Source: DATCLS01 sp036563805
GTDB lineage: Bacteria; Actinomycetota; Acidimicrobiia; Acidimicrobiales; VFJN01
Direction: 5' to 3'
Length of the DNA: 64,000 nucleotides
Assembly (NCBI GenBank): GCA_036563805.1
Contig: DATCLS010000090.1
Span: 22,769 to 86,768 of the forward strand
Positions within the stretch are counted from its first letter, which is position 1, and each line of letters starts with the position of its first letter. The position numbers were made by a program, and so were the translations under genes. Below the pieces are notes generated by a model, which saw only the letters and a list, made by a program, of their open reading frames with translations, did no database searches and was not told the DNA's origin. Below are positions 52,543-60,365 of this stretch, one piece after another.

Positions 52543-53478
52543 ATGCTCGACCTCCGCCGGCTCCGCCTCCTCCACGAGCTGCACCGGCGGGGGACGATCG
52601 CCGCGGTCGCCGAGGCCCTGCACTACACGCCGTCCGCCGTGTCGCAACAGCTGGCGGCGCTCGAGCGCGAGACCGGGGTGCGCCTGCTCGAGAAGGCGGG
52701 GCGGGGCGTCCGGCTCACCGACCCCGCCCTCGTGCTGGTCGAGCACGCCGACGCCCTGCTGCGCCGCGCGGCGCTCGCCGAGGCCGACCTGGCGGCGGCG
52801 GCCGGCACGGTGGCGGGCCGGGGTCGCATCGCCGGGTTCCAGTCCGTCTCGCTGTTCCTGGCCCTGCCGGCCATGGAGGCCCTGGCCCGCACCGCGCCCC
52901 GGCTCCGGTGCGAGCTGGTCGAGGCCGAGCCCGAGCAGGGCCTGCCCGCGCTGGCCGCCGGCGACGTCGACCTCGTCCTGGCCGACGAGTGGCAGCACCA
53001 GCCGTGGCGCCTGCCCGAGGGCGTCGACCGCCACGACCTGCTCGACGAGCCGGTCCGCCTGGTGCTGCCGGCCGGGCACCCGGCCGCCACCCGGCACCCG
53101 GACGCGGTGCCGCTGGCCGAGCTGCGCGACGAGCCCTGGGCCACCGGGCACCCCGGCATGGGCTGGGAGGAGATGACCCAGCGGACGTGCCGCGGCCTCG
53201 GCGGGTTCGACCCCGACATCCGGCACCGGACCAACGACGCCACCGTCAGCCTCGCCCTGGTGGCGCGGGGGATGGCGGTGACGCTGCTGCCCGAGCTCGC
53301 CCTCGCCGCCCGGGGCCCCGACCCCCGGCTGGCGGCGCGGGCCATCGCCGAGGGGCCGGTCGTCCGCCGGCTGTTCGCCGCCACCCGCTCCGGCGACGCT
53401 GCCCGCCCGTCCACGCAGGCGCTGCTGGCCGCCGTGCGGGAGGCGGTGGGGGCGCTGCCCGCCGTTGGGGCGGGCTGA
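52543..53478 (+). CDS. LysR-family transcriptional regulator
   Basis: The protein has 311 residues. The N-terminal helix-turn-helix is LDLRRLRLLHELHRRGTIAAVAEALHYTPSAVSQQLAALERETGVRLLEKAGRGVRLT. The substrate-binding domain follows (IAGFQSVSLFLALPAMEAL, GDVDLVLADEWQHQPWRLPEG, LVARGMAVTLLPELALA). It is divergent from the EamA exporter with a palindrome between, the standard arrangement for a LysR controlling a transporter. The inducer is unknown. The last codons lie at the start of a 17-bp tandem repeat. Confidence 0.92.
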   Translation: MLDLRRLRLLHELHRRGTIAAVAEALHYTPSAVSQQLAALERETGVRLLEKAGRGVRLTDPALVLVEHADALLRRAALAEADLAAAAGTVAGRGRIAGFQSVSLFLALPAMEALARTAPRLRCELVEAEPEQGLPALAAGDVDLVLADEWQHQPWRLPEGVDRHDLLDEPVRLVLPAGHPAATRHPDAVPLAELRDEPWATGHPGMGWEEMTQRTCRGLGGFDPDIRHRTNDATVSLALVARGMAVTLLPELALAARGPDPRLAARAIAEGPVVRRLFAATRSGDAARPSTQALLAAVREAVGALPAVGAG

Positions 53479-53524
53479 GCGGGGCCGGGGGCCGAGCGGG
53501 GCCGGGGGCCGAGCGGGGCCGGGG
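53477..53524. repeat. 17-bp tandem repeat
   Basis: Units of GAGCGGGGCCGGGGGCC begin at 53477 and 53494, with a partial third at 53511. They lie between the LysR stop and the TetR stop. Possibly strand-slippage product. Confidence 0.75.
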
Positions 53525-53538
53525 CGGGCTGACCGGCG

Positions 53539-54210
53539 TCAGCCGCCCGGGTCGCCGTCCTCCCCGTCCGTGCCGTCTTCGTCGGCTTGGTCGGTTTGGC
53601 CGGCTTCGTCGTCGGTGGGCGGTTCGCCCTCCAGGCGGCGGAGCACCCGCTCGACCAGCTCGCGGCTCTCCGCGTGGCCGGCCGTCATCCCGATGGCCTG
53701 CTCGAGCACGAGCACCTGGGACAGGCCGGTCAGCAGCACGAGCAGGGCGGCCGGCGGCACCTTGTCGGGGTCGATCCCGTAGGCGCCGAACCGGGACGCC
53801 AGCGCCTCCACCTGCATGGCCCGGTGCCGCTCGGCGTACCGGCGGATCTCGCTCCGGATCTGCTTGCGATGGTTGCTGAGGGCGACGAACTCCATGATCA
53901 GCCCGGCGCCGGCCGGATCGACGCTGCGCTCCCACAGGGCCCGCAGCGGCTGCGGGGAGCGCAGGGCCCGGGCCAAGCGGGCCAGCTCCTGCTCGGCCCG
54001 CCGACGGAACACCGCCAGGAACAGGTCGTCGAGCGTGCGGAAGTAGTAGTGGACCAGCCCGCCCGTGACGTTGGCCTCGCTGGCGACCCGCCGCGAGCTG
54101 ACGGCCGCGTAGCCCTCCTCCCGCATGAGGCGCTCGGTGACGTCGAGCAGCAGAGCGCGGGTCTCCGAGCTCTCGCTGCCCATCCGGCGGGGTGTGGCCA
54201 TGCGCCCCAT
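53539..54210 (-). CDS. TetR-family transcriptional regulator
   Basis: The protein has 223 residues (ATG 54210; ATG 54201 is an alternative). The helix-turn-helix is TRALLLDVTERLMREEGYAAVSSRRVASEANVTGGLVHYYFRTLDDLFLAVF. The C-terminal ligand domain ends in an acidic, disordered tail (Asp/Glu/Thr/Gly). It is divergent from the SDR-cupin-SDR operon and probably represses it. The ligand is unknown. Confidence 0.9.
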   Translation of the reverse strand: MGRMATPRRMGSESSETRALLLDVTERLMREEGYAAVSSRRVASEANVTGGLVHYYFRTLDDLFLAVFRRRAEQELARLARALRSPQPLRALWERSVDPAGAGLIMEFVALSNHRKQIRSEIRRYAERHRAMQVEALASRFGAYGIDPDKVPPAALLVLLTGLSQVLVLEQAIGMTAGHAESRELVERVLRRLEGEPPTDDEAGQTDQADEDGTDGEDGDPGG

Positions 54211-54215
54211 TGTGG

Positions 54216-54244
54216 TTGACGGGCACCGAGGCCCGCGCTAGGCA
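54216..54244 (+). promoter_or_regulatory. Candidate promoter of SDR-cupin-SDR operon
   Basis: TTGACG (54216-54221), 17 bases, TAGGCA (54239-54244); ATG 54272 follows with GGAGG upstream. It lies only 5 bases from the TetR start, so repressor and polymerase could compete. No clear palindrome is visible. Confidence 0.45.
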
Positions 54245-54271
54245 ACTGTTCAGCAGAGGAGGGGGAGGCAC

Positions 54272-55015
54272 ATGGGAGAGCTGGACGGCAAGGTCGCGGT
54301 GATCACCGGCGCCGGGTCGGGCATGGGCCGGGCGTCGACGCAGGTGTTCGTGCGGGAGGGGGCCCGGATCCTGGCGGTCGACGTCAGCGGCCGCCAGGAG
54401 GAGACCGCGGCGGCCCTCGGCGAGGCCGTCGTGCCGTTCAAGGCCGACGTCAGCCAGGAGGCGGACGTCGAGGCGATGTTCGCCGCCGCCCGCGACGCCT
54501 TCGGCCGGGTCGACGCCGTGCTCAACGTGGCCGGCATCGGGTTCGGCGGGATGCTGACCGACGTCGACCTCGACGACTACGACCGGATCATGGCCGTGAA
54601 CCTCAAGGGCGTCCTCCTCGGGACCAAGCACGGCGTCAAGGCCCTGCTCGAGAGCGGGGGCGGCGTGATCCTCAACTGGTCGTCGATCGGCGGCCTCAAC
54701 GCCTCGATCGGGACCAGCATCTACAACGCCACCAAGGCGGGCGTGATCTCGCTCACCAAGTCGGCCGCCATCGAGTACGGGCCCAAGGGCATCCGGGCCA
54801 ACGCCATCTGCCCCGGGCTGGTCGAGACCGAGATGTCCGGCGGCAAGGGGGCGGCCGAGCGGCACCCCCACCTAGTCGAGGGCTCGGCGCTCAAGCGGGC
54901 GTGCCAGCCGGAGGAGGTGGCCGAGCTGGCGTCGTTCCTGGCGTCCGACCGGGCCGGGTACATCTCCGGTGCGGTGATCCCGATCGACGGCGGGACGACC
55001 GCCGCGCTGCGGTGA
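54272..55015 (+). CDS. Short-chain dehydrogenase/reductase
   Basis: The protein has 247 residues, classical SDR: AVITGAGSGMGRAST (TGxxxGxG), LNVAGIG (N-A-G region), SSIGG and YNATKAG (Y-x-x-x-K) and a PG motif (ICPGLVETEMSGG). It should reduce or oxidise a carbonyl/alcohol with NAD(P). GAGGAGGGGGAGG precedes ATG 54272. The TGA overlaps the GTG of the cupin gene (GTGA). Together with the second SDR, this suggests a small pathway controlled by the divergent TetR. Confidence 0.9.
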   Translation: MGELDGKVAVITGAGSGMGRASTQVFVREGARILAVDVSGRQEETAAALGEAVVPFKADVSQEADVEAMFAAARDAFGRVDAVLNVAGIGFGGMLTDVDLDDYDRIMAVNLKGVLLGTKHGVKALLESGGGVILNWSSIGGLNASIGTSIYNATKAGVISLTKSAAIEYGPKGIRANAICPGLVETEMSGGKGAAERHPHLVEGSALKRACQPEEVAELASFLASDRAGYISGAVIPIDGGTTAALR

Positions 55016-55476
55016 GCGGGGCGGAGACCGGGGCGGGGGCCGGCGGCGCCGCTGCTGCTGGGGCCGATGCCGGCGGGGCCGACGACCAACCGCTCCGTCC
55101 CTACGTGTTCGACGTGGCGGAGATCCCGGGCCGGACCAACGCCGAGCTCCTGGCCGGGACCGAGAACGCCGAGGAGCTGTTTGCGGTGCTCGGCCGCGAC
55201 CTCGTCACCCGGACGCTGGTCCAGACGCCGAAGCTGTGCGTCTACCACGAGACCGCCAAGCCCGGCGAGCGGGTGAAGCCCCACCGTCACGGCACCTACC
55301 AGGTCAACTACGTCCTGCGGGGCGAGCTGATCTTCGGCAACCAGCGGGTGAAGGCCGGCATGGGCTACTTCAGCCCGGACATGCTCTACTCGTGGCGGGC
55401 CGGCGACGAGGGGGCCGAATGGATCGAGATCCACTCCGGGATCGGGGGCATCTACACCGACCGTCCGGGGACGTGA
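55012..55476 (+). CDS. Cupin-domain protein
   Basis: The protein has 154 residues. Residues about 70-150 are a single cupin: GERVKPHRHGTYQVNYVLRGELIFGNQRVKAGMGYFSPDMLYSW. The H-x-H (HRH), a later Glu/Gln and the last metal residue (F-S-P) fit a metal-binding beta-barrel. The N-terminus is Ala/Gly-rich. GTG 55012 overlaps the first SDR stop. It may be a dioxygenase, isomerase or binding protein for the pathway intermediate; the sequence alone does not say which. Confidence 0.82.
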   Translation: MSGAETGAGAGGAAAAGADAGGADDQPLRPYVFDVAEIPGRTNAELLAGTENAEELFAVLGRDLVTRTLVQTPKLCVYHETAKPGERVKPHRHGTYQVNYVLRGELIFGNQRVKAGMGYFSPDMLYSWRAGDEGAEWIEIHSGIGGIYTDRPGT

Positions 55477-55519
55477 GGGGGGCCGGGCTGGGGATGGCCG
55501 CGCGGCGCGCCGGGGTCCG

Positions 55520-56245
55520 GTGAGCCGGGTCGCCATCGTCACCGGCGGCGCCAGCGGCATCGGCCGGGCCACGGCCGAGCTGCTCGCCGCCCAGGGGGTG
55601 CGGGTCGCCGCCCTCGACCGCAAGCACGCCGACGAGGACGCACCGTCCGGCGTGGCCGCCACCGTCACCGCGGACGTGAGCGACGAGGCGTCGGTGGCCC
55701 GGGCCGTGGACCAGGTCCGGTCGACGCTGGGCCCGGTCGACATCCTGGTCAACGCGGCGGGGATCGCGGCCGGCGGCGTTCTCGACGACCCGGCCTACGT
55801 CGAGGCCTGGCACGCGGCCCTGGCGGTCAACCTGACCGGCACGCTGCACATGGTGCGGGCCTGCCTCGACGACCTGGTGAGCCGGGGCGAGGGCCGCATC
55901 GTCAACGTGGCGTCGACCGAGGGGCTCGGCGCCGCCCGCCACACCGGTCCCTACACGGTGTCCAAGCACGGGGTGGTCGGCCTGACCCGGTCGCTGGCCG
56001 TCGAGCTCGGCCGCCGGGGCGTCACCGCCAACTGCGTGTGCCCGGGCGCCACCCTCACCGGCATGACCGCCGGCATCCCCGCCGAGGCGCGGGACCGGTT
56101 CGCCCGGCGCAACATCCCCGTCGGGCGCTACGGCCGGCCCGAGGAGATCGCCCACATGATCGTCGCCCTCACCGCGGTGGAGGCCACGTTCGTCAACGGG
56201 GCGATCATCCCCGTGGACGGGGGGATGACGGCGCAGAGTCAGTGA
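55520..56245 (+). CDS. Short-chain dehydrogenase/reductase (second)
   Basis: The protein has 241 residues: VAIVTGGASGIGRATAE, AAGIAAGG, VASTEG with YTVSKHG (catalytic Tyr-Lys) and VNGAIIPVDGG at the end. It lies 43 bases after the cupin gene in the same operon. GTG 55520 is the only start before SRVAIVTGG. Two SDRs around a cupin suggest successive oxidation or reduction of one substrate. It ends 60 bases from the convergent DUF1330 gene. Confidence 0.9.
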   Translation: MSRVAIVTGGASGIGRATAELLAAQGVRVAALDRKHADEDAPSGVAATVTADVSDEASVARAVDQVRSTLGPVDILVNAAGIAAGGVLDDPAYVEAWHAALAVNLTGTLHMVRACLDDLVSRGEGRIVNVASTEGLGAARHTGPYTVSKHGVVGLTRSLAVELGRRGVTANCVCPGATLTGMTAGIPAEARDRFARRNIPVGRYGRPEEIAHMIVALTAVEATFVNGAIIPVDGGMTAQSQ

Positions 56246-56305
56246 CGTGCGCCTGGGTCGGCTGGTTCGGCTGGGGGCCTCGGCTCGGGCTGCGCCGGCC
56301 TCGGC

Positions 56306-56611
56306 TCAGGCGCTGTCGCCGTCGAGGGCCTCGATGATGCGAAGGTCGCGCTCGGCGCCGTCGCCCAGGACAGCGAGCGCCTCCTGGTAGGCGTCACTCT
56401 CGTAGGCGCCGACAGCGGCCTCCACGCTCGGGAACTCGATGAGCGTCGTGCGCTCGTCGATGCCCGACTCGAAGGCCCGGGCGGGCAGGCCCCGGGCCAG
56501 GAAGCGCCCGCCCGCCGCCCGCATGGCCGGGCCCGCCAGCTCGATGTAGGCGACCAGCTTGTCGGGGTCGCTCACCGAGCGGAACGTGTTGATCCAGTAC
56601 GCCTTCGGCAT
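56306..56611 (-). CDS. DUF1330 family protein
   Basis: The protein has 101 residues. KAYWINTFRSVSDPDKLVAYIELAGPAMRAAGGRFLARG and RTTLIEFPSVEAAVGAYESDAYQEA are diagnostic of DUF1330 (a dimeric alpha/beta-barrel-type fold, cf. F-P-S-x-E-x-A). Function not established. ATG 56611. Confidence 0.88.
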   Translation of the reverse strand: MPKAYWINTFRSVSDPDKLVAYIELAGPAMRAAGGRFLARGLPARAFESGIDERTTLIEFPSVEAAVGAYESDAYQEALAVLGDGAERDLRIIEALDGDSA

Positions 56612-56695
56612 GGAGCGACTCTACGGACGCTCCCGGAGAACAGTGGGGGCCGTCCCGGGTCCCGGTGCGCCGACCCGCCCGGCACCGTGGGGGGC

Positions 56696-57076
56696 ATGAG
56701 CGTTCACGACCCGTCGGCCCCGTCGGCCCCGCCCTCCCGTCCGGCCCCGTCGGCCTCGCCGGCCCGCCGGCTCGCCGCCGTCGCCGGCTCGGTCGCGGTG
56801 GTGGCCGTGACCGTCCTGGCGCTCGGGCTCGGCCTGCTGTCGCCCATGGCGTCCGACAGCTGCGGGCCGGAGTCGACCGAGCCGGAGTGCGTCAACGAGG
56901 GCACCTACACCACGCTGCTCACGCTCGGCCCGGTCGCGCTGGGGGCGGCCGCCCTCGTGGCGGTGTGGTTCCGGGCCCGGGGACGGCCCCGCCCTGAATG
57001 GCTCGTGCCCTGGGCGGTGCTCCTCGCCGCCGTGCTCGCCACCGGCAACGCCCTCGCCGGCGGCAAGGTGCTCTGA
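56696..57076 (+). CDS. Small three-helix membrane protein of unknown function
   Basis: The protein has 126 residues. A Pro/Ala/Ser-rich N-terminus is followed by hydrophobic helices at RLAAVAGSVAVVAVTVLALGLGL, LTLGPVALGAAALVAVWF and WLVPWAVLLAAVLATGNALA. A short loop has two Cys (DSCGPESTEPECV), likely a disulfide outside the membrane. No family recognised. ATG 56696 is the natural start. It ends 2 bases before the frameshifted MmcQ-like gene on the other strand. Confidence 0.65.
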   Translation: MSVHDPSAPSAPPSRPAPSASPARRLAAVAGSVAVVAVTVLALGLGLLSPMASDSCGPESTEPECVNEGTYTTLLTLGPVALGAAALVAVWFRARGRPRPEWLVPWAVLLAAVLATGNALAGGKVL

Positions 57077-57078
57077 CG

Positions 57079-57508
57079 TCAGGTCTCGCCCGACGCCTGC
57101 GCCTTCAGCCACTCCTGGCCGCGCCGGCGGGAGGCCCGGGCCAGCCAGCCGTCCTCGACGATCTCCTTCAGCTCCCGCCGGCTCACCCTCGCCCAGCCGG
57201 CTGGCCCGGACCAGCACCGACGGGTGGCCGTCGAAGTGCGGCGTCGTGAAGAACGGCAGGGACTCGTCCTGGACGAGCGCCAGCTTGTCCTCCTGCGACG
57301 GGACCCACAGGACGATGACGTCGTCGTAGGGCTCGCCGGTCTCGGGGTCCCGGGCGTCGGGGCGGGGCGTGCGGAAGAACACGAACGACTTCCCGCCCAC
57401 CTGGTAGATGGCGTTGCCGTCCCGGCCGTGCTCGACCGTCACGTGCGGCATGGCCTGCGCCAGCTCGTGGACGTCCTCGACCCGGGCGGGCCGGTCCCCC
57501 TCAGCCAC
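57079..57508 (-). pseudogene. MmcQ/YjbR family protein, frameshifted
   Basis: From GTG 57508 the frame reads MmcQ/YjbR: VEDVHELAQAMPHVTVEHG, YQVGGKSFVFFRTPRPDA, YDDVIVLWVPSQEDKLALV, FFTTPHFDGHPSVLVRASRLGE. It then runs into a low-complexity frame. If one G is removed from the run GGG at 57186-57188 (minus strand GAGGGTGAG to GAGGTGAG), it continues as VSRRELKEIVEDGWLARASR and stops at 57079-57081. This gives about 142 residues with the family's usual C-terminal helix. It is either a real frameshift or a sequencing error; MmcQ/YjbR proteins are small DNA-binding-fold proteins of uncertain role. Confidence 0.8.
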
Positions 57509-57518
57509 GTGCCGGAGC

Positions 57519-58091
57519 CTACGCCCCCCGCCCCTCGCCGACCCCGAGCAGCTTCCGCGCGGCCTGCTTGGCGGTCTCGACGCCGCGGCGCTCGCGGAAC
57601 ACGCCGGACAGAGCGACGCTCCCTTCGAGCAGCAGGACGAGCCCGTCGGCCACGGTTTCGGCGTCGTCGATGCCGGCGTCGTGGACGAGCGCGCCGACCT
57701 CCTTGCGCACCCGCTCCTTGTTGGCGCGCACGGCGCTCAGGGTCCGACTCTCGGGCTCGGGGAGCTCGGCGGCGGCGTTGATGAGGGCGCAGCCCCGGAA
57801 GTCCTCGCCCTCGGGCAGGTCGAAGTAGGCGTCGAAGTAGGCGAGGATGCGGTCGACGGGGTCGGTCACGCCCTCGAGACGGCCGGCGAGGCTGCTCCGC
57901 CACCAGCGGTCGCGCCGCTCGACGTAGGCGTGCACGAGGTCGTCCTTGGACGCGAAGTGGTTGTAGAGCGTCCGCTTCGACACCCCGGCCGCGGCGGCGA
58001 TCGCGTCGACGCCGGTCGCCGTGATCCCCCTCTCGTAGAAGCAGCGGCGGGCCGCGTCGAGGATCTGCTCACGCTTCGTCGGCTGTTGCAT
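57519..58091 (-). CDS. TetR-family transcriptional regulator
   Basis: The protein has 190 residues. The helix-turn-helix is REQILDAARRCFYERGITATGVDAIAAAAGVSKRTLYNHFASKDDLVHAYVERR. The ligand domain includes YFDAYFDLPEGEDFRGCALINAAAELPEPES, a common TetR pattern (COG1309-type). ATG 58091 lies 9 bases after the TACGCT -10. The palindrome AGCGTA-CT-TACGCT covers that hexamer, so autorepression is likely. No obvious partner gene is divergent. Confidence 0.9.
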   Translation of the reverse strand: MQQPTKREQILDAARRCFYERGITATGVDAIAAAAGVSKRTLYNHFASKDDLVHAYVERRDRWWRSSLAGRLEGVTDPVDRILAYFDAYFDLPEGEDFRGCALINAAAELPEPESRTLSAVRANKERVRKEVGALVHDAGIDDAETVADGLVLLLEGSVALSGVFRERRGVETAKQAARKLLGVGEGRGA

Positions 58092-58100
58092 TCAGCGATC

Positions 58101-58114
58101 AGCGTACTTACGCT
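58101..58114. promoter_or_regulatory. Palindrome overlapping the TetR gene -10
   Basis: AGCGTA-CT-TACGCT: perfect 6-bp arms. On the minus strand TACGCT (58106-58101) is the -10 for ATG 58091, and the other arm supplies a TACGCT on the plus strand. A small operator for TetR autorepression fits. Confidence 0.6.
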
Positions 58115-58907
58115 CGGGGAGACGGCTACACAGATCGGTGTACCTATGGGCGTTCATCCGGCAGGCCGAGCTGTCGCTCCGGGACGGCGGGGGTGGCGTC
58201 TGCGCCTTCCCCCTCTCTCCCCTCACCCCCGGCGGGGTCCCCGACGACGCCCCCGACCACCGCTCTACGAGGCCCTCGCCGTCGGCCTCGGCTGCGACAC
58301 TCGGCCCCGACTCCGCCGCTGACGCCAGCCCCCTCAGACGCCGATCCCGGCCTCGGCGGCGAGGCGCTGCAGTGCGTGCGGCGAGACGCTGTGGAGTCCC
58401 CGGCCTGCTCGCTGCCCTGGCTGCGCTCGCTCGCGCCGGCATCTCGTCCCCGCGCCTCTCGTCCCCGCGCCTCCCGGGTTCCTCACCGCCGGCCCGCAGC
58501 ACCTCGACGATCCCGCCCTCCGCCCCCGAAACCGCTGAGCCCCCGCCTCGCCACCGCTCGTGACACTCGCTCGCGAGGTCATCGACGCGAGGTCATCGAT
58601 CTCGCGTTCCGTCGCCCAGCCGCCCGGCCGGCACGAGGGGCCGGGCTCCCACCACCGGACGATCACGCGGCGGCCCGGCGCGGCAGCGCGAGCGCTCCCG
58701 CACCCGAGCGAGCCCACAGCCCCCGCTGGCAACCCGACGCACGATGGTGCCCGAACGTCGTCACCTTGCCGCCACGGTACGCGAAGCAGCCGGGCAGCTA
58801 TCCGTGCGGGTGTGCGACGCCGTCGCCCACCCGACGCCGCGGCGCATGCTGGGCGCCGCTGGAGGCCGAGCCCCCTTGACCGGTAGAGCCGAACTCGGCC
58901 GGGCTCG
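58115..58907. other. About 790 bases with no supportable gene
   Basis: All open frames here are low-complexity and lack homology. Short direct repeats occur: CTCGTCCCCGCGCCT twice around 58447-58475 and GCGAGGTCATCGA twice around 58570-58600. A minus-strand frame reads VIVRWWEPG then WATEREIDDLASM, with no family recognised. It may be decayed DNA at the distal edge of a tRNA-linked island. Confidence 0.45.
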
Positions 58908-59960
58908 CTAGCCGACCCCGCAGCGACGGGCGAGGTCGGACAGCTCGGCTGGGGGCCGGCGTCCGGACTGGCTAAGAAGGTTGGCGATCGCCGTGCGGGA
59001 GAGGTGGTGCGATCGGACCTGCTCGGGCGTCAGGCGCTCAGCGTCGCGCAGCGCGGCGGTGGCTTCGCCGACGTGGCGGCGCTGGACGTGCGCTCGGGCG
59101 ACATCGACGAGGAGACGAGCCCGACGCTCGGGCGAGAGGCCGGACGCATCGATAGTGGCGGCCACGTCGAGGGCTTCGCCCGCATCGCCGAGGTCGACGG
59201 CGACGGCGACGCGGTGGAGCTGCACGTTCGTGGGGCCGAACTCGGTATCGAAATCGTTGCGGTCCGCGCCGACTCGGCGGCCGATCCGCTCGGCTTGATC
59301 GAGGTGTCGGTGGGCCTCAGGACGGTTGCTCTCCTGGCCGCAGAGGACGGCTCGGACAAGGTGCATGGCGCCGTACAGCGACAACGCCTCGGGGCTCGCG
59401 CTCTCGTCGGCCGCGAGTCGTTCGAGGACATCGAGGGCGTTCGCGGTCACGCGATCGGCCTCGTCGAAGCGGCGGAGCCGGATGAGGGCGTGGGCGAGCC
59501 GGAAGTGACCGGCGATCACGTCGAGCGGCCGGCCGGCCAGCTCGGCGGCCGTGATGGCCCGGTCGGCGGCTACCCATGCGGCATCGGGCTCGTCCTGGCG
59601 GGACAAGGCGGCGGCCGCCGCCTGGTATGCCCGGGCCCGCAGCAGGTGAAGGGCGGAGCGTTCAGCGGCCGAGCCGACGGCTCGAGCGGCGACCTCCAGC
59701 CTCGGCAGCAGGTCGGCCAACGTGCTGTTCATCTCGGCGTACCGGGATTCGTGCGCGAGCTGCCAGGCCCGCGACACGGCATCAGTCAGATCGCCAACGT
59801 CGAGCGGTTCCACTGGCGCGTCGCTCGGAGCGAACAGCCGGGCGAGGGCTGGATGTCCCGACAGCTCGAGCCGTAGCTCGTCGAGAACGGTCGTCGACCC
59901 CGGCTCGTCGGGCCCACGTGCGGCGCCCGACGACCGCTTCTCACCTACCGGCGTGGTCAC
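58908..59960 (-). CDS. TPR-type protein resembling the C-terminal half of XRE-TPR regulators
   Basis: The protein has 350 residues. It is largely helical, with TPR-like Ala/Leu/Arg repeats (e.g. SALHLLRARAYQAAAAALSRQ, AAWVAADRAITAAELAGRPLDVIAGHFRLAHALIRL, DDAGEALDVAATID-type DLGDAGEALDVAATIDASGLS, ARAHVQRRHVGEATAALRDAERL). This matches the TPR part of actinobacterial helix-turn-helix regulators, but the N-terminal XRE domain is missing: the first 50 residues are Gly/Ser/Pro-rich without a helix-turn-helix. GTG 59960 overlaps the monooxygenase stop by four bases (GTGA). It could be an adaptor rather than a DNA-binding protein. Codon use is less GC3-biased than in the flanking chromosome. Confidence 0.7.
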   Translation of the reverse strand: MTTPVGEKRSSGAARGPDEPGSTTVLDELRLELSGHPALARLFAPSDAPVEPLDVGDLTDAVSRAWQLAHESRYAEMNSTLADLLPRLEVAARAVGSAAERSALHLLRARAYQAAAAALSRQDEPDAAWVAADRAITAAELAGRPLDVIAGHFRLAHALIRLRRFDEADRVTANALDVLERLAADESASPEALSLYGAMHLVRAVLCGQESNRPEAHRHLDQAERIGRRVGADRNDFDTEFGPTNVQLHRVAVAVDLGDAGEALDVAATIDASGLSPERRARLLVDVARAHVQRRHVGEATAALRDAERLTPEQVRSHHLSRTAIANLLSQSGRRPPAELSDLARRCGVG

Positions 59961-60304
59961 GGCGTCGGCTCCGTCAAGCCAACGTAGACGGTCGGCGTGA
60001 GGCGGACGACCTCGACGCGTTCGAGTAGCCGGTCGCGCTCGGCCAGGAAGTACCGAACGTGAGGCTGCTCTTCGTGGTCCTCGAAGGCAGCGCGGTCTCG
60101 GTACAGCTCGTAGAAGACCCGTTGACGAGGCTCGCCCTCAACGGTGTGGACGCCGTAGAGCAGCGTCCCCGGCTCGTGTTGGCGGATGGCTGCGACTGTG
60201 GTCGCCACCAGATCGTCGAACTGTCGTTCACATCCGGGTCGGATGGTGAACCGGACGACCAAGCCGTAGGCCTCGCTGAGGCGTCGCTGACCGGGGCTGT
60301 CCAT
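59957..60304 (-). CDS. Antibiotic biosynthesis monooxygenase (ABM) domain protein
   Basis: The protein has 115 residues. LVVRFTIRPGCERQFDDLVATTVAAIRQHEPGTLLYGVHTVEGEPRQRVFYELYRDRAAFEDHEEQPHVRYFL is the ABM dimeric alpha-beta-barrel (E-P-G-x-L-x-Y region; E-x-x-x-D near the end). Such proteins act as quinol or heme-type monooxygenases or isomerases; the substrate is unknown. ATG 60304 is chosen as the first residue before the domain. It lies 61 bases after the PP2C gene and overlaps the TPR gene, so the three form one operon. Confidence 0.85.
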   Translation of the reverse strand: MDSPGQRRLSEAYGLVVRFTIRPGCERQFDDLVATTVAAIRQHEPGTLLYGVHTVEGEPRQRVFYELYRDRAAFEDHEEQPHVRYFLAERDRLLERVEVVRLTPTVYVGLTEPTP

Positions 60305-60365
60305 CGCCCGATGATCGTAGGGATTCGGCGGGCCGCGGGCGGCCAGGATGCTGACGGTGCGGGTC

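Noticed and set aside
58138..58886. Several overlapping ORFs of 100-230 codons
   Set aside because: They are Arg/Pro/Ser-rich, overlap on both strands and show no motif or start signal; treated as gene-free.
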